Part shown: piece by piece, positions 34,843 to 43,107 of the stretch
Layout of the letters: every line of letters starts with the position of its first letter
How positions within the stretch are numbered: position 1 is the first letter of the stretch
Source of the DNA: Rhizobiales bacterium 64-17
Lineage (GTDB): Bacteria > Pseudomonadota > Alphaproteobacteria > Rhizobiales > Xanthobacteraceae
DNA: 64,000 nucleotides
NCBI GenBank assembly: GCA_001899285.1
Contig: MKWA01000009.1
Span: forward strand, 201,032-265,031
Reading direction: 5' to 3'
Made by a program: the position numbers and the translations under genes
Notes under the pieces: model-generated
Told to the model about the DNA's origin: nothing
The model's database searches: none
The model's input: only the letters and a program-made list of their open reading frames with translations

Positions 34843-35826
34843 CTATTTCACCAGACCGACGGTCTTCATCACCGCGGCGACGCGCGCCTGCTCCTTGTCG
34901 AGGAATGCCGCGAACTGGTCCGGGGCCAGATAAGCGTCGTCCCAGCCCTTCTGCTTGAGGATTTCCTTCCAGGTCTTGGTCTTCACGGTGGCGGCGATCA
35001 GGTCGGAGAGCCCTTTCTTCTGCGCATCGGTGAGACCGGGCGGCGCGAACACCGAGCGCCAGTTGGTCAACACCAGATCGACGCCCTGTTCCTTGAAGGT
35101 CGGTACGTCGACACCCGGCAGCCGCTTTTCCGAAGTGACGCCGATGGCGCGCAGCTTGCCGGCCTTGATCTGGCCCTCGTATTCGCTGACGCCGGAAATA
35201 CCGGCGGTGACCTTGCCGCCGAGAATGGCGGCGAGCGATTCACCGCCGCCGGAGAAGGCCACATAGTTGACCTTCGATGCATCGGCGCCGGCCGCGCCGA
35301 CGAACAGCGCCGCCATGATGTGATCGACGCCGCCGGCCGAGCCGCCAGCGAACGTCACCTTGGCAACATCCTTCTTCACCGCCTCGGCGAGATCCTTGGC
35401 GGTTTTGATCGGCGAGTTGGCCGGCACCACCATGATCTGGGTTTCTTCGGTGATGCGCGCGATCGGGGTTGCCTGCTTTAGCGACACCGGCGACTTGTTC
35501 AGCAGGATCGCGCCGACCATGACGAAGCCGTTGACCAGCAACTGATTGCCATCGCCCTTAGCGCCGTTGACGAATTGCGCGAGACCGACCGTGCCGCCCG
35601 CGCCGTTGACGTTGATGACCTGGGCGCTCTTGACCAGCTTCTCGGCGATCATCGCCTGCTGCAGCGACCGCGCCGTCTGGTCCCAGCCGCCGCCCGGTGC
35701 CGCCGGAGCGATGATCTTCAATTCCATCGTGCCTTGTGCTTGCGCCGGCAACGCGGCGGCGGACAGAGCAGCGATGGCGGGGACAAACAAGGCCCGGCAG
35801 AGCCTGCGGGACAGCGACAGCGGCAT
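34843..35826 (-). CDS. tctC: Tripartite tricarboxylate transporter substrate-binding protein TctC/Bug (first set)
   Basis: The 327-residue exported protein has a signal peptide ending in AALPAQAQG near residue 31. The Bug-family features are IIAPAAPGGGWDQTAR near 38-53, VNVNGAGGTVGLAQF, and VDVPTFKEQGVDL near the C-terminus. Gly-Gly-Gly-Trp in the first loop marks the carboxylate-binding pocket. It is the first gene of the set. The upstream 360-bp region 35827-36187 contains its promoter region and, on the other strand, the fluoride riboswitch and crcB leader. The ligand is unknown. Confidence 0.92.
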   Translation of the reverse strand: MPLSLSRRLCRALFVPAIAALSAAALPAQAQGTMELKIIAPAAPGGGWDQTARSLQQAMIAEKLVKSAQVINVNGAGGTVGLAQFVNGAKGDGNQLLVNGFVMVGAILLNKSPVSLKQATPIARITEETQIMVVPANSPIKTAKDLAEAVKKDVAKVTFAGGSAGGVDHIMAALFVGAAGADASKVNYVAFSGGGESLAAILGGKVTAGISGVSEYEGQIKAGKLRAIGVTSEKRLPGVDVPTFKEQGVDLVLTNWRSVFAPPGLTDAQKKGLSDLIAATVKTKTWKEILKQKGWDDAYLAPDQFAAFLDKEQARVAAVMKTVGLVK

Positions 35827-36007
35827 GGATCGATCCTTGCGGGAAAAACAGGGGCAGATGCGACATTACGTCTCGGTTTCCCCGTTCCGTCCAGTGGGCC
35901 CGCAAAATTTCATCGCCACCGTTTCGCAGATGCGAACGGCACAATCGATGCGCTGGAACAGAGAGCGATTGACCGACGACAAGCCGGTTGGGTAGCGTCG
36001 CCGCGAT

Positions 36008-36080
36008 GGGGATGGGGTTCCCCCGAAACCGCCCAACGCCGCGTCCAGAACGATTGGCGTAAGGGCTGATGACTCCTGCC
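36008..36080 (+). ncRNA. Fluoride riboswitch (crcB RNA motif)
   Basis: The sequence matches the fluoride aptamer: GATGGGGTTCCCCCGAAACC at 36011-36030 with the conserved GATGG...AAACCGCC, a variable hairpin with arms ACGCC/GGCGT, and the 3' element GGGCTGATGACTCCTGCC at 36063-36080. It lies about 110 bp upstream of crcB, in the same orientation, and is followed by an intrinsic terminator at 36130-36153. Gene activation on fluoride binding through termination control is the expected mode. Confidence 0.93.
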
Positions 36081-36129
36081 GAACAACCGATGCGGCGTCT
36101 GCCGCGTCCGGCGGCAGGACCGTGCGTCC

Positions 36130-36153
36130 AGGCCGCCACGAGGCGGCCTTTTT
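36130..36153 (+). terminator. Intrinsic terminator, expression platform of the fluoride riboswitch
   Basis: AGGCCGCC (36130-36137) pairs with GGCGGCCT (36142-36149), loop ACGA, followed by T5 at 36149-36153. It lies between the aptamer and crcB, so fluoride-free transcripts should stop here. Upstream GCGGCGTCTGCCGCG may form the competing structure. Confidence 0.85.
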
Positions 36154-36187
36154 GCTGTCTCGACGACACAAAGAGAAAGGACGGACG

Positions 36188-36568
36188 ATGGGCTATCTGA
36201 TGGTATTTCTCGGCGGAGGCCTCGGCGCGATGCTGCGGCATGGCCTCAACCTCGCCGGGGTGCGCATGCTCGGCAACCACTTTCCTTACGCGACCTTCTT
36301 CATCAACATCACCGGTTCGATCGTGATGGGGCTGATCGCCGGCTACTTCGCCTTCAAGGGTGTCGGCGGCGCCTCACAGCACTGGCGGCTGTTTCTCACC
36401 ACCGGCATCCTCGGCGGCTACACCACGTTCTCGACGTTCTCGCTCGACGCGGCGCTCCTCTACGAGCGCGGCGAGGTCGGCCTTGCGGCGTTCTATGTGA
36501 TCGGCTCGGTGGTGATCGCGATCGTCGGCCTGTTCGCGGGCCTGGCCTTCGTGCGGCAGTTCGGATGA
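36188..36568 (+). CDS. crcB: Fluoride channel CrcB/Fluc
   Basis: The 126-residue protein has four TM helices and the Fluc signatures GGGLGAMLRHGLN near 10-22, FINITGSIVMG (the Asn and Gly of TM2) and GGYTTFSTFSLDAALL near 76-91 with the Phe box. It works as a double-topology dimer exporting fluoride. AGAAAGGA precedes ATG 36188. A fluoride riboswitch and terminator control it. It converges with bioB with 47 bp between them. Confidence 0.97.
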   Translation: MGYLMVFLGGGLGAMLRHGLNLAGVRMLGNHFPYATFFINITGSIVMGLIAGYFAFKGVGGASQHWRLFLTTGILGGYTTFSTFSLDAALLYERGEVGLAAFYVIGSVVIAIVGLFAGLAFVRQFG

Positions 36569-36615
36569 CGGCATCCTCCTCGCGTGCGAGGAACGTGCGA
36601 GGAAAAGGATGCAGA

Positions 36616-37617
36616 CTATTCCTGCCCGCTCACATCCATCGGCACCATGCCGAGCTTGTCGAGCAGCGCCATGTCCTTGTCGCGGCCGGGGTTCGGCGTG
36701 GTGAGCAGTTTCGGGCCATAGAAGATCGAATTGGCCCCGGCGAGGAAGCACAGCGTCTGCGTCTCCTCGGTCATCTCCTCGCGCCCGGCCGACAGCCGCA
36801 CCATCGAACGCGGCATGGTGATGCGCGCCACCGCGATGGTGCGCACGAAATCGAGCGGATCGAACTGCTGGCCGTGCGATACCGGCGTGCCTTCGACCTG
36901 CACCAGCATGTTGATCGGCACACTCTGCGGATGCTCCGGCATGGTGGCGAGCGCATGGATCATGCCGACGCGGTCGTCTGGCTTCTCGCCCATGCCGACG
37001 ATGCCGCCGCAGCAGACATTGATACCGGCGGAACGCACCCGCTCCAGCGTGTCGAGCCGATCCTGGAACGTGCGGGTGGTGATGATGTCGCCGTAATATT
37101 CCGGCGAGGTGTCGATGTTGTGGTTGTAGTAGTCGAGACCGGCCTCCTTCAGCCGCAGCGTCTGCGGGCCGGAGAGCATGCCGAGCGTCACGCAGGTCTC
37201 CATGCCAAGCGCCTTCACGCCCTCGATCATGGCGCAGACCTTGTCCATGTCGCGATCCTTGGGCGAGCGCCACGCCGCGCCCATGCAGAAGCGGGTCGCC
37301 CCGCCCGCTTTTGCCGCGCGCGCTTCCTCCAGTACCGCCTCGACCGCCATCAGCTTTTCCGCCTTGACGCCGGTGTCGTACTGCGCCGCCTGCGGGCAGT
37401 AGGCGCAATCCTCCGGACAGCCGCCGGTCTTGATCGACAGCAGCGTTGAAATCTGCACCTCGGCCGGATCGAAATACATGCGATGCACCGACTGCGCCTG
37501 GAACATCAGATCGGGAAACGGCAGCGCGAACAGCGCGCGGATTTCGTCGCGGGTCCAGTCGTGGCGCACCTCACCCATGGTGAGCCGGGCGGTGCGCAGC
37601 GTGTCGGTCATCAGCAT
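36616..37617 (-). CDS. bioB: Biotin synthase BioB
   Basis: The 333-residue radical-SAM enzyme inserts sulfur into dethiobiotin. It has CPEDCAYC (the CxxxCxxC radical cluster) near residues 66-73, [12 protein letters not shown], and the Arg/Cys ligands of the auxiliary [2Fe-2S] cluster. GAGGA is positioned before ATG 37617. No other bio genes adjoin it, so it is a single-gene unit here. The length is normal for the family. Confidence 0.97.
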   Translation of the reverse strand: MLMTDTLRTARLTMGEVRHDWTRDEIRALFALPFPDLMFQAQSVHRMYFDPAEVQISTLLSIKTGGCPEDCAYCPQAAQYDTGVKAEKLMAVEAVLEEARAAKAGGATRFCMGAAWRSPKDRDMDKVCAMIEGVKALGMETCVTLGMLSGPQTLRLKEAGLDYYNHNIDTSPEYYGDIITTRTFQDRLDTLERVRSAGINVCCGGIVGMGEKPDDRVGMIHALATMPEHPQSVPINMLVQVEGTPVSHGQQFDPLDFVRTIAVARITMPRSMVRLSAGREEMTEETQTLCFLAGANSIFYGPKLLTTPNPGRDKDMALLDKLGMVPMDVSGQE

Positions 37618-37707
37618 CGAGGGTCCTCATCGTCCGGCGAAGCCCCGCCGTGGCCGGACCATAGGCGGAAAGCCCCGCAAAGTCATGATCCGAAAGGCGA
37701 ACGGCAA

Positions 37708-37732
37708 ACGGCCGCCGGAAACCGGCGGCCGT
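37708..37732 (-). terminator. Hairpin after the histone-like gene
   Basis: An 11-bp perfect stem ACGGCCGCCGG/CCGGCGGCCGT with loop AAA, 22 bp past the stop of the minus-strand gene at 37754. On that strand it is followed by TTTGCCG, a short U-tract. Confidence 0.55.
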
Positions 37733-37753
37733 CGAGCCTCGATACCTTGCCAA

Positions 37754-38200
37754 TCAGGCGCGTCTGGCCGCTCGCTTCGCAGCCCGTTTGGCCCCGCGCC
37801 GCACCTTGCGCGCTGTCTTGCGCGCGGTCTTGCGGGCGGTCCGGGCCACCTTGCGGGCTGTGCGTTTTGCCTTGCGCTTGGCGGTGACGACGCGCTGCTT
37901 GCGCTTCGTCGCCGTGGTCTTGCGGCGGGTCCGGCGCTTGGCCTTGGCGACCTCGCGTTTGGCCTTGGCCATCAGGCTCGCGGCCCGGCGCTTCACTTGC
38001 CCGACCGTGCCGGTCTTGCGTTTGCGGCGCTTGCGGCCCTCGCCGCTAACCAGCCGTCGCGTGCCTTCGACCGCACCGCTGGCAAGATCGCTCGCGGTTG
38101 AAGCCGCGCCTTCCGCCAGCGACTTCGCGCCTTCGACACCCGCTTCCGCCAGCCCGGCAATGGTCTGCCCTGTGCTGGCGAGAATTCCTCGTTTAGCCAT
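37754..38200 (-). CDS. Histone H1-like Lys/Arg/Ala-rich DNA-binding protein
   Basis: The 148-residue protein begins MAKRGILASTGQTIAGLAEAG. Residues 1-50 form an Ala-rich amphipathic region. Residues 55-148 are about half Lys and Arg with repeated KAKR, TARK and RKTARK units. This composition is that of bacterial H1-like proteins (AlgP/HctB/BpH1 type) that bind DNA or RNA nonspecifically. GGGGA lies 10 bp before ATG 38200. It is monocistronic. A similar Lys/Ala sequence forms the extra N-terminus of the CoA-transferase at 53565-55037, with fewer Arg. Function in nucleoid or stress packaging is inferred from composition alone. Confidence 0.78.
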   Translation of the reverse strand: MAKRGILASTGQTIAGLAEAGVEGAKSLAEGAASTASDLASGAVEGTRRLVSGEGRKRRKRKTGTVGQVKRRAASLMAKAKREVAKAKRRTRRKTTATKRKQRVVTAKRKAKRTARKVARTARKTARKTARKVRRGAKRAAKRAARRA

Positions 38201-38294
38201 GGTGATTCGTCCCCAAAATGCCGCGCGCATCACGCGCCGGCGGTCCTGCCGCCGCCGGATAACGTGACTGGAACACGGTGGTTCCCTTGCGCCA

Positions 38295-38522
38295 TCAACC
38301 GGCGGGCTTGGCAGCCGGTTTGGCAGCGGGCTTCGCGCCGCCCTTCTCGTTGCCCATGCACTTTGCCATGAACGATGCCCGCGCTTTGCCGGCCAGTTTC
38401 TGATCGTCCGCTCCGAACTTGCACGTCGCCATCTTGTCCTTGGCGCTGACCGCAGCGGCTGGCGCAACTCCCATCATCAACAGTGCCGTCGCGACCGCTG
38501 CCGCACCGATGAACTTCATCAT
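38295..38522 (-). CDS. PsiF-repeat small secreted protein
   Basis: The 75-residue protein starts MMKFIGAAAVATALLMMGVAPAAAVSAKD, with a clear signal peptide of about 23 residues. A PsiF-like repeat follows, containing CKFGADDQKLAGKARASFMAKC with its two Cys about 20 residues apart (cited only to locate them). A Lys/Ala/Pro tail completes it. GGGGGAG is well placed before ATG 38522. PsiF is a phosphate-starvation-inducible periplasmic protein of unknown function; no Pho box was recognised here. Confidence 0.8.
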   Translation of the reverse strand: MMKFIGAAAVATALLMMGVAPAAAVSAKDKMATCKFGADDQKLAGKARASFMAKCMGNEKGGAKPAAKPAAKPAG

Positions 38523-38609
38523 ATTGTCTCCCCCGGCGTTGTTCTGAATGCCGGCGGACACGCTATCATAGTTCGCTGTCGGCGGCATGCGGGATAGGGC
38601 GACAATACG

Positions 38610-39113
38610 GTGCGTGCGGAGATCAGGAGATGGGGCCGGATCGCGCTGTCGGCGCTGGCGATCGTCTATTTCATTCTCGACGCGATTTTCTTTCGCCTAT
38701 CGCATGCAGTATTCGCCGCGCTGTCGCGGCTCGGTCTGTTCTCACATCTGTACGAGCTGTTGCGGCGACTGCCGCCCTATGCCGCGCTCGCGCTGTTCGT
38801 CGTGCCGGTGCTACTGCTGGAGCCGGCGAAACCGGTCGGCGCCTGGCGGATCGCCACCGGGCATCCGGTCCAGGGAGTCATGATCATCGTCATCGCCGAG
38901 GTGCTCAAGCTCGTGGTGGTTGAGCGCATGTTCCACGTCAACAAGGACAAGCTGCTCACGATCCCTGCTTTCGCCTGGGCCTATGGCTGGTTCCTGCGCT
39001 GGCTCGGCTTCATCAATACCCTGCCCGGCGTCGCCGCGGCCCGGCAGGTCTGGGCGGATTTCCGGGCACAGGCCGGCGCACTGTGGCGGCGCCTCACACG
39101 TTTCCGGTTGTGA
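38610..39113 (+). CDS. Membrane protein of unknown function
   Basis: The 167-residue protein starts at GTG 38610 and has about three hydrophobic segments: 10-32 (RIALSALAIVYFILDAIFF), 58-72 (ALALFVVPVLLLEP) and 88-104 (GVMIIVIAEVLKLVVVE). A basic, Trp/Arg-rich C-terminus follows. It is divergent from the PsiF-like gene and upstream of the DUF3297 gene. The pattern EPAKPVGAW after the second TM is distinctive, but I do not recognise a named family. The ribosome binding site is weak. Confidence 0.7.
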   Translation: MRAEIRRWGRIALSALAIVYFILDAIFFRLSHAVFAALSRLGLFSHLYELLRRLPPYAALALFVVPVLLLEPAKPVGAWRIATGHPVQGVMIIVIAEVLKLVVVERMFHVNKDKLLTIPAFAWAYGWFLRWLGFINTLPGVAAARQVWADFRAQAGALWRRLTRFRL

Positions 39114-39192
39114 CCATTGCGGCGACGGCGGCATTGTCGGATAAGGCGCGCTGTTCCTCGATACAGCCCGACAGACCAAGACCGAAGCGTCC

Positions 39193-39465
39193 ATGAGCGA
39201 TAAACCAATGACCGATACGCCCAGCACCACCCCGCCCGATCATCTCAGCAACGATCCGCGCAGCCCGTTCTATGATGAGAGCGTGCTGGCACGCGGCATC
39301 GGCATCCGCTTCAAGGGCAAGGAGCGCACCGATGTCGAGGAATATTGCATCAGCGAGAACTGGGTCCGTGTCGCCGCCGGCAAGGCAAAGGACCGTTACG
39401 GCAATCCGGTCACCATCAAGCTGACTGGTCCGGTCGAAGCTTATTTCCAAAGCGACGCCGGTTGA
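39193..39465 (+). CDS. DUF3297 family protein
   Basis: The 90-residue soluble protein contains the family hallmark PPDHLSNDPRSPFYDES near 14-30 and RGIGIRFKGKERTDVEEYC near 35-53, ending with GPVEAYF. DUF3297 proteins are short, conserved in Proteobacteria and of unknown function. It follows the unknown membrane protein gene by 79 bp on the same strand and precedes the CsbD gene. Confidence 0.88.
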   Translation: MSDKPMTDTPSTTPPDHLSNDPRSPFYDESVLARGIGIRFKGKERTDVEEYCISENWVRVAAGKAKDRYGNPVTIKLTGPVEAYFQSDAG

Positions 39466-39584
39466 CCTGCGCAGTTCCCTGCTGCGGTCAAATCCGCACA
39501 GTTGGGAACGCATTGCAGCATCAGAACGTTATCCCTGTGAACGTGCGCGCACATCGCGCGACGCAAGGAATGAGGTTCGATCCG

Positions 39585-39791
39585 ATGGACTGGAATCGCG
39601 TTGAAGGGAACTGGAAACAGCTCAAGGGCAAGGTCAAGGAACAGTGGGGCAATCTCACGGACGACGATCTCGACAAGATCGCCGGCAAGCGTGACCAGCT
39701 CGAGGGCAAGATTCAGGAACGTTACGGCATCCAGAAGGATGCGGCGAAGAAGCAGATCGACTCCTGGTTCGATCGCCAGACCTGGAACTAG
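39585..39791 (+). CDS. CsbD family stress-response protein
   Basis: The 68-residue hydrophilic protein MDWNRVEGNWKQLKGKVKEQ with NLTDDDLDKIAGKRDQLEG is a textbook CsbD protein. Members are induced by general stress in many bacteria; biochemical function is unknown. ATG 39585 has GAGG 9 bp upstream; an in-frame ATG at 39570 would add five residues. A bidirectional terminator follows. Confidence 0.92.
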   Translation: MDWNRVEGNWKQLKGKVKEQWGNLTDDDLDKIAGKRDQLEGKIQERYGIQKDAAKKQIDSWFDRQTWN

Positions 39792-39824
39792 TCGCGAGCA
39801 TTCGCGGCAAGCATTCGGTGAATG

Positions 39825-39853
39825 AAAAAGGCCCGGCAGATGCCGGGCCTTTT
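39825..39853. terminator. Bidirectional intrinsic terminator
   Basis: AAAAAGGCCCGGCA and TGCCGGGCCTTTT form a 12-13 bp stem around a 2-4 base loop. It lies between the convergent CsbD and PanE-like genes, with A and T tracts on the two sides. Confidence 0.9.
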
Positions 39854-39874
39854 GCTATCCGAGTGAAAAACAGA

Positions 39875-40939
39875 TCAGGCTTGCTTCTTCCGGTTCGCCT
39901 CGAGCCGCCGGTCGACCCGCGCGACGATGGCATCCACTACCGGATTGCTCATGCCCTTCTGCCTGGCGATGAGCTGCACCAGCTTGTCGGCGCGTTCGAT
40001 GTTCGGCGCGCCGTTCTGCAGCGCGCGCGCGGCCGACGCCGGGCGCGACAGGCTCTGCGCCGCCGCCGCATATTTCTCGAACGGCACGAGGTCCTTCGGA
40101 TCGGCGCCCAGTTTCACGCACAGGTCGAACACGAAGTTATAGACCGAGCGCGACTCCTCGATGTTGGAATGCACGGCTTCCTGCGCGGTGCGCATGCCGT
40201 CGTCGGTGATGCAGCGATAGTTGCCGGCGAGCAGCATCGCCCACTTCGCCAGCGGCACGAAGATCGAGTCGTAGACCTTCAGCTTCACCGGCAGTTCGAT
40301 CTTGCCCTCGGGCGTGTCGAACCGCGCGCCGTCCACGTCCTTCTCAAGCTGGCGAAGGATTGCGGTATCCTTGTCCTTCTCGAACCGCGCGCATTTGAAG
40401 TTGGTCGGCAGCGTCACCAGCAGTTCGTTGGCCTTGCCATCCGGCGGACGGATCGCCTGCGGGTCCGGGCTGTTGAGCGTGATGTTCTGCGCCTGAACCG
40501 AATCCCAGACGCGCGGATCGGTATAGGCCGCCTCCAGCGCCTTGTAGTCCAGGCCGGGGATGCGCTTGATGTAAGGCAGCGGCGGCATGTTCATGATCGA
40601 CATGCACGGGACGCCCGATTTGCCGATCGCATCCAGCAACTGCCGCACGCCGTCGGAGCGGTATTGCGGCTCCTGCATGCACAGGCCGACGAGATCGTAC
40701 TTGGACGGATCGACGCCGGTCGCCGGACCCGCCGTGACCTTGCCGGAGAGCTTGCGGGATTCGAGCAGCACCGGCGTGGAACGCCCGCGCACCGGCAGCG
40801 TCACCTTGAAGCCTTCAGCATTGATGAGGTCGGCCTCGGCCGGCAGGCACACCAGATGGATCGAATGACCGCCAAACAGCAATTTGGAGGCGAGCAACGA
40901 TCCGTAGGACGCGCCCATGAGAAGGATGTTGTAAGCCAT
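39875..40939 (-). CDS. PanE/ApbA-like NAD(P)-binding oxidoreductase
   Basis: The 354-residue protein opens with a Rossmann motif, NILLMGASYGSLLASKL near 4-20, and HSIHLVCLPAEADLIN, the layout of ketopantoate reductases. It is longer than PanE (about 300) and lacks an obvious PanE C-domain signature in my reading. Its middle region is distinctive (SIMNMPPLPYIKRIPG, KWAMLLAGNYRC). It is monocistronic, ending at a terminator. In Methylobacterium a PanE paralogue works as oxalyl-CoA reductase; the formate/oxalate genes 3-20 kb to the right make that worth testing, but nothing in this sequence proves it. Start ATG 40939. Confidence 0.75.
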   Translation of the reverse strand: MAYNILLMGASYGSLLASKLLFGGHSIHLVCLPAEADLINAEGFKVTLPVRGRSTPVLLESRKLSGKVTAGPATGVDPSKYDLVGLCMQEPQYRSDGVRQLLDAIGKSGVPCMSIMNMPPLPYIKRIPGLDYKALEAAYTDPRVWDSVQAQNITLNSPDPQAIRPPDGKANELLVTLPTNFKCARFEKDKDTAILRQLEKDVDGARFDTPEGKIELPVKLKVYDSIFVPLAKWAMLLAGNYRCITDDGMRTAQEAVHSNIEESRSVYNFVFDLCVKLGADPKDLVPFEKYAAAAQSLSRPASAARALQNGAPNIERADKLVQLIARQKGMSNPVVDAIVARVDRRLEANRKKQA

Positions 40940-41193
40940 GCCGACACTCCGTCTTTTTGTGATTGGCCCGCCAGCGTGCGCCGCGGATCGCCATTATAAG
41001 GTGCGCAATCTAGTGCATCACTTCGGGAAGTGCGAAGCCGTTTTCGGTGGCGTGACGTCCCGCACCGCAAGACGATGCAAGTCACGCATCGCCATCCGAG
41101 CGCCGCACCCAGCCACCGCGGCAAACGACCCATCGGACCCGATCATGGGGCGGCGCGGTCACATCCCCGTCCGTTACGGTCCTCGTCCCATGA

Positions 41194-41226
41194 TTGACAC
41201 TCTCCGCGCGAGGCTATTGTATACAA
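41194..41226 (+). promoter_or_regulatory. Promoter with GTATAC palindrome upstream of the O-methyltransferase
   Basis: TTGACA at 41194-41199 resembles a -35 box. The perfect palindrome TTGTATACAA at 41217-41226 occupies the place of the -10 box, about 17 bp later and 25 bp before the start codon. Such palindromes are typical operators of FCD-type GntR regulators. The rest of the 312-bp gap 40940-41251 shows no gene. Confidence 0.5.
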
Positions 41227-41251
41227 AAATATCATTTTGAACACACTGAAA

Positions 41252-41944
41252 ATGACCAATCACAAGCCTGCCTGGACGCCCGGTCGCATGGCCTTCCTGC
41301 TACCGCCTGCGGTCGAGCACTACATGCTCGCCCGCAGCAGCAGCTATTCGCCGCAGGGCGACGCCCTGTTCGCCGACACGATCGCGCTCGGCGATCCGGC
41401 GGTGATGATGCTGGCGCGCGAGCAATATGCGCTGTTCCGCTTCCTCGCCGCCCATCTGGGCTGGCGGCGGGTGCTCGACATCGGCACATTCACGGGACTA
41501 TCGGCACAGGCTTTCGCCGAGGGCATGGCATCAGCCTCCGGGCGTGTCGTCACGATCGACCGGGATCGCGCCTGGCTCGACATCGCGCGCCGGCACTGGA
41601 CCGCGGCGGGGGTCGCCGACCGCATCGAGGTGGTCACCGGCGAGGCGTTGCCGACGCTTCGTGGGCTATCGGATGCGCCGGATTTGCTGTTCGATTTCAT
41701 CTTCATCGATGCCGACAAGGCACTGGTGCGCGATTATGTGGACGAAGCGCTGCGGCTGCTCGCGCCGGGCGGGCTGATCGGCGTCGACAATGCGCTGTGG
41801 CACGGCTGGGTGATGGACGAGAACCATCGCGACGCCGATACCGACGGCATGCGCACCTTCAACGACCGGATGGCACAGGACAGCCGGATCGAAACTGTGA
41901 TGCTGCCGATCGCCGACGGCCTTACCCTGATCCGGCGGCGCTGA
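41252..41944 (+). CDS. SAM-dependent O-methyltransferase (class I, family 3)
   Basis: The 230-residue protein has the SAM-binding motif VLDIGTFTGLSAQAFAEGM near 76-94, VVTIDRD for motif II, DFIFIDADKA (the D-A-D-K metal-site motif of CCoAOMT/COMT-like enzymes) near 152-161 and GVDNALWHGWV. It would methylate a catechol or similar hydroxyl in a Mg-dependent way. ATG 41252 is preferred; a TTG at 41237 is in frame. The promoter overlaps a GntR-type palindrome. The kelch gene follows after 54 bp on the same strand. Confidence 0.88.
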   Translation: MTNHKPAWTPGRMAFLLPPAVEHYMLARSSSYSPQGDALFADTIALGDPAVMMLAREQYALFRFLAAHLGWRRVLDIGTFTGLSAQAFAEGMASASGRVVTIDRDRAWLDIARRHWTAAGVADRIEVVTGEALPTLRGLSDAPDLLFDFIFIDADKALVRDYVDEALRLLAPGGLIGVDNALWHGWVMDENHRDADTDGMRTFNDRMAQDSRIETVMLPIADGLTLIRRR

Positions 41945-41998
41945 CGGCTGCTTTGGCGTACACTGGGCCAAGACACACGTCGCACCGAGGACTCGCCC

Positions 41999-43078
41999 AT
42001 GCTGTCACGCCGCCACGTCTCTCTCGGCCTCACGACGACACTGATCGCCGCAACGGTCCGGCCGGCTTCCTCTCAGCACGCGCATCACGATCCGCTCTAT
42101 TCGCATCTGCATGACAAGCAAGTCACAGCACCGCCGGACGAGACGCTGACCGCGCAGCGCGTCACCGACAGCCCGGCGCCGCGCGCCGCCAATCAGGGCC
42201 GCTGGGTGACGCGCGCACCATTGCCGCTGCCGCGCAGCGAAATGGCCTGGGCCGCCGTGCTCGACGACAGGATGCACATCGTCGGCGGCTATGCCGAGCA
42301 ACGCGTCGACCGGCCCTATCATCACGCCTACGACGCCAGGACCGACCGTTGGATCAGCGCGCCGCTGCTGCCGCGCGGCGCCAACCATGTCGGCGTCGCG
42401 GTGCTTGACGGAAAGCTCTATGCCGTCGGCGGCCATCTCGACCAGAACCGGCGGCCGGACAATCTCTGCTTCGTGCTCGATGGTGAAACCTGGCGGCCGA
42501 TCGCGCCGCTGCCAAAACCCGCCGGCGCCATCGGCGTCGTCGCCCGCGACGGCTTGCTGCACGCGGTCGGCGGCGCGATCGGCGACACCACGCCGGCAAA
42601 GCTGTCGCTCGACTGGCATCTGGTCTACGACCCGAAAGCGGACCGCTGGACGTCGCGTGCACCGCTCCCCACCGCCCGCGACCATATCGGCATCGTCGAG
42701 AACAACGGCGCGATCCACGTGGTCGGCGGCCGGGTCAACAACTTCTATACCAACTCGCATCTGCATCACGTCTACGACGCGGCCGCCGACAAATGGGTCA
42801 TGCGCGCGCCGCTACCGACCGCACGCTCAGGCCACGGTTCGGTGATCTATCGCGGCAAGATGTTCGCGATGGGCGGCGAAGGCTCGCAGCGCGTGTTCGG
42901 CCAGAATGAGGCTTACGATTTCGCGAGCGACCGTTGGGAGGCCTATGCGCCAATGCCGACGCCGCGGCACGGCCTCGGCGCCGTCGCCATCGGCGACTTC
43001 ATCCACGTCGCCGGCGGCGGCCCGGTCATGGGCGGCGAAATCCAGAGCGCGGTGCACGAGGCGTTCACGCTGGGATAG
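41999..43078 (+). CDS. Kelch-repeat beta-propeller protein, Tat-exported
   Basis: The 359-residue protein starts MLSRRHVSLGLTTTLIAATVRPASS, a twin-Arg signal. Six kelch blades follow, seen as repeated V/A-GG motifs: HIVGGYAE, YAVGGHLD, HAVGGAIG, HVVGGRVN, FAMGGEGS and HVAGGGPV, about 50 residues apart, each with a following Trp as in DRW. The product is a folded periplasmic propeller; no catalytic residues can be assigned. It could bind carbohydrate or sialate-like ligands as other kelch proteins do, but that is a guess. Confidence 0.88.
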   Translation: MLSRRHVSLGLTTTLIAATVRPASSQHAHHDPLYSHLHDKQVTAPPDETLTAQRVTDSPAPRAANQGRWVTRAPLPLPRSEMAWAAVLDDRMHIVGGYAEQRVDRPYHHAYDARTDRWISAPLLPRGANHVGVAVLDGKLYAVGGHLDQNRRPDNLCFVLDGETWRPIAPLPKPAGAIGVVARDGLLHAVGGAIGDTTPAKLSLDWHLVYDPKADRWTSRAPLPTARDHIGIVENNGAIHVVGGRVNNFYTNSHLHHVYDAAADKWVMRAPLPTARSGHGSVIYRGKMFAMGGEGSQRVFGQNEAYDFASDRWEAYAPMPTPRHGLGAVAIGDFIHVAGGGPVMGGEIQSAVHEAFTLG

Positions 43079-43107
43079 TGCAACTTGCCGCAATGTGACG
43101 GCGGAGA

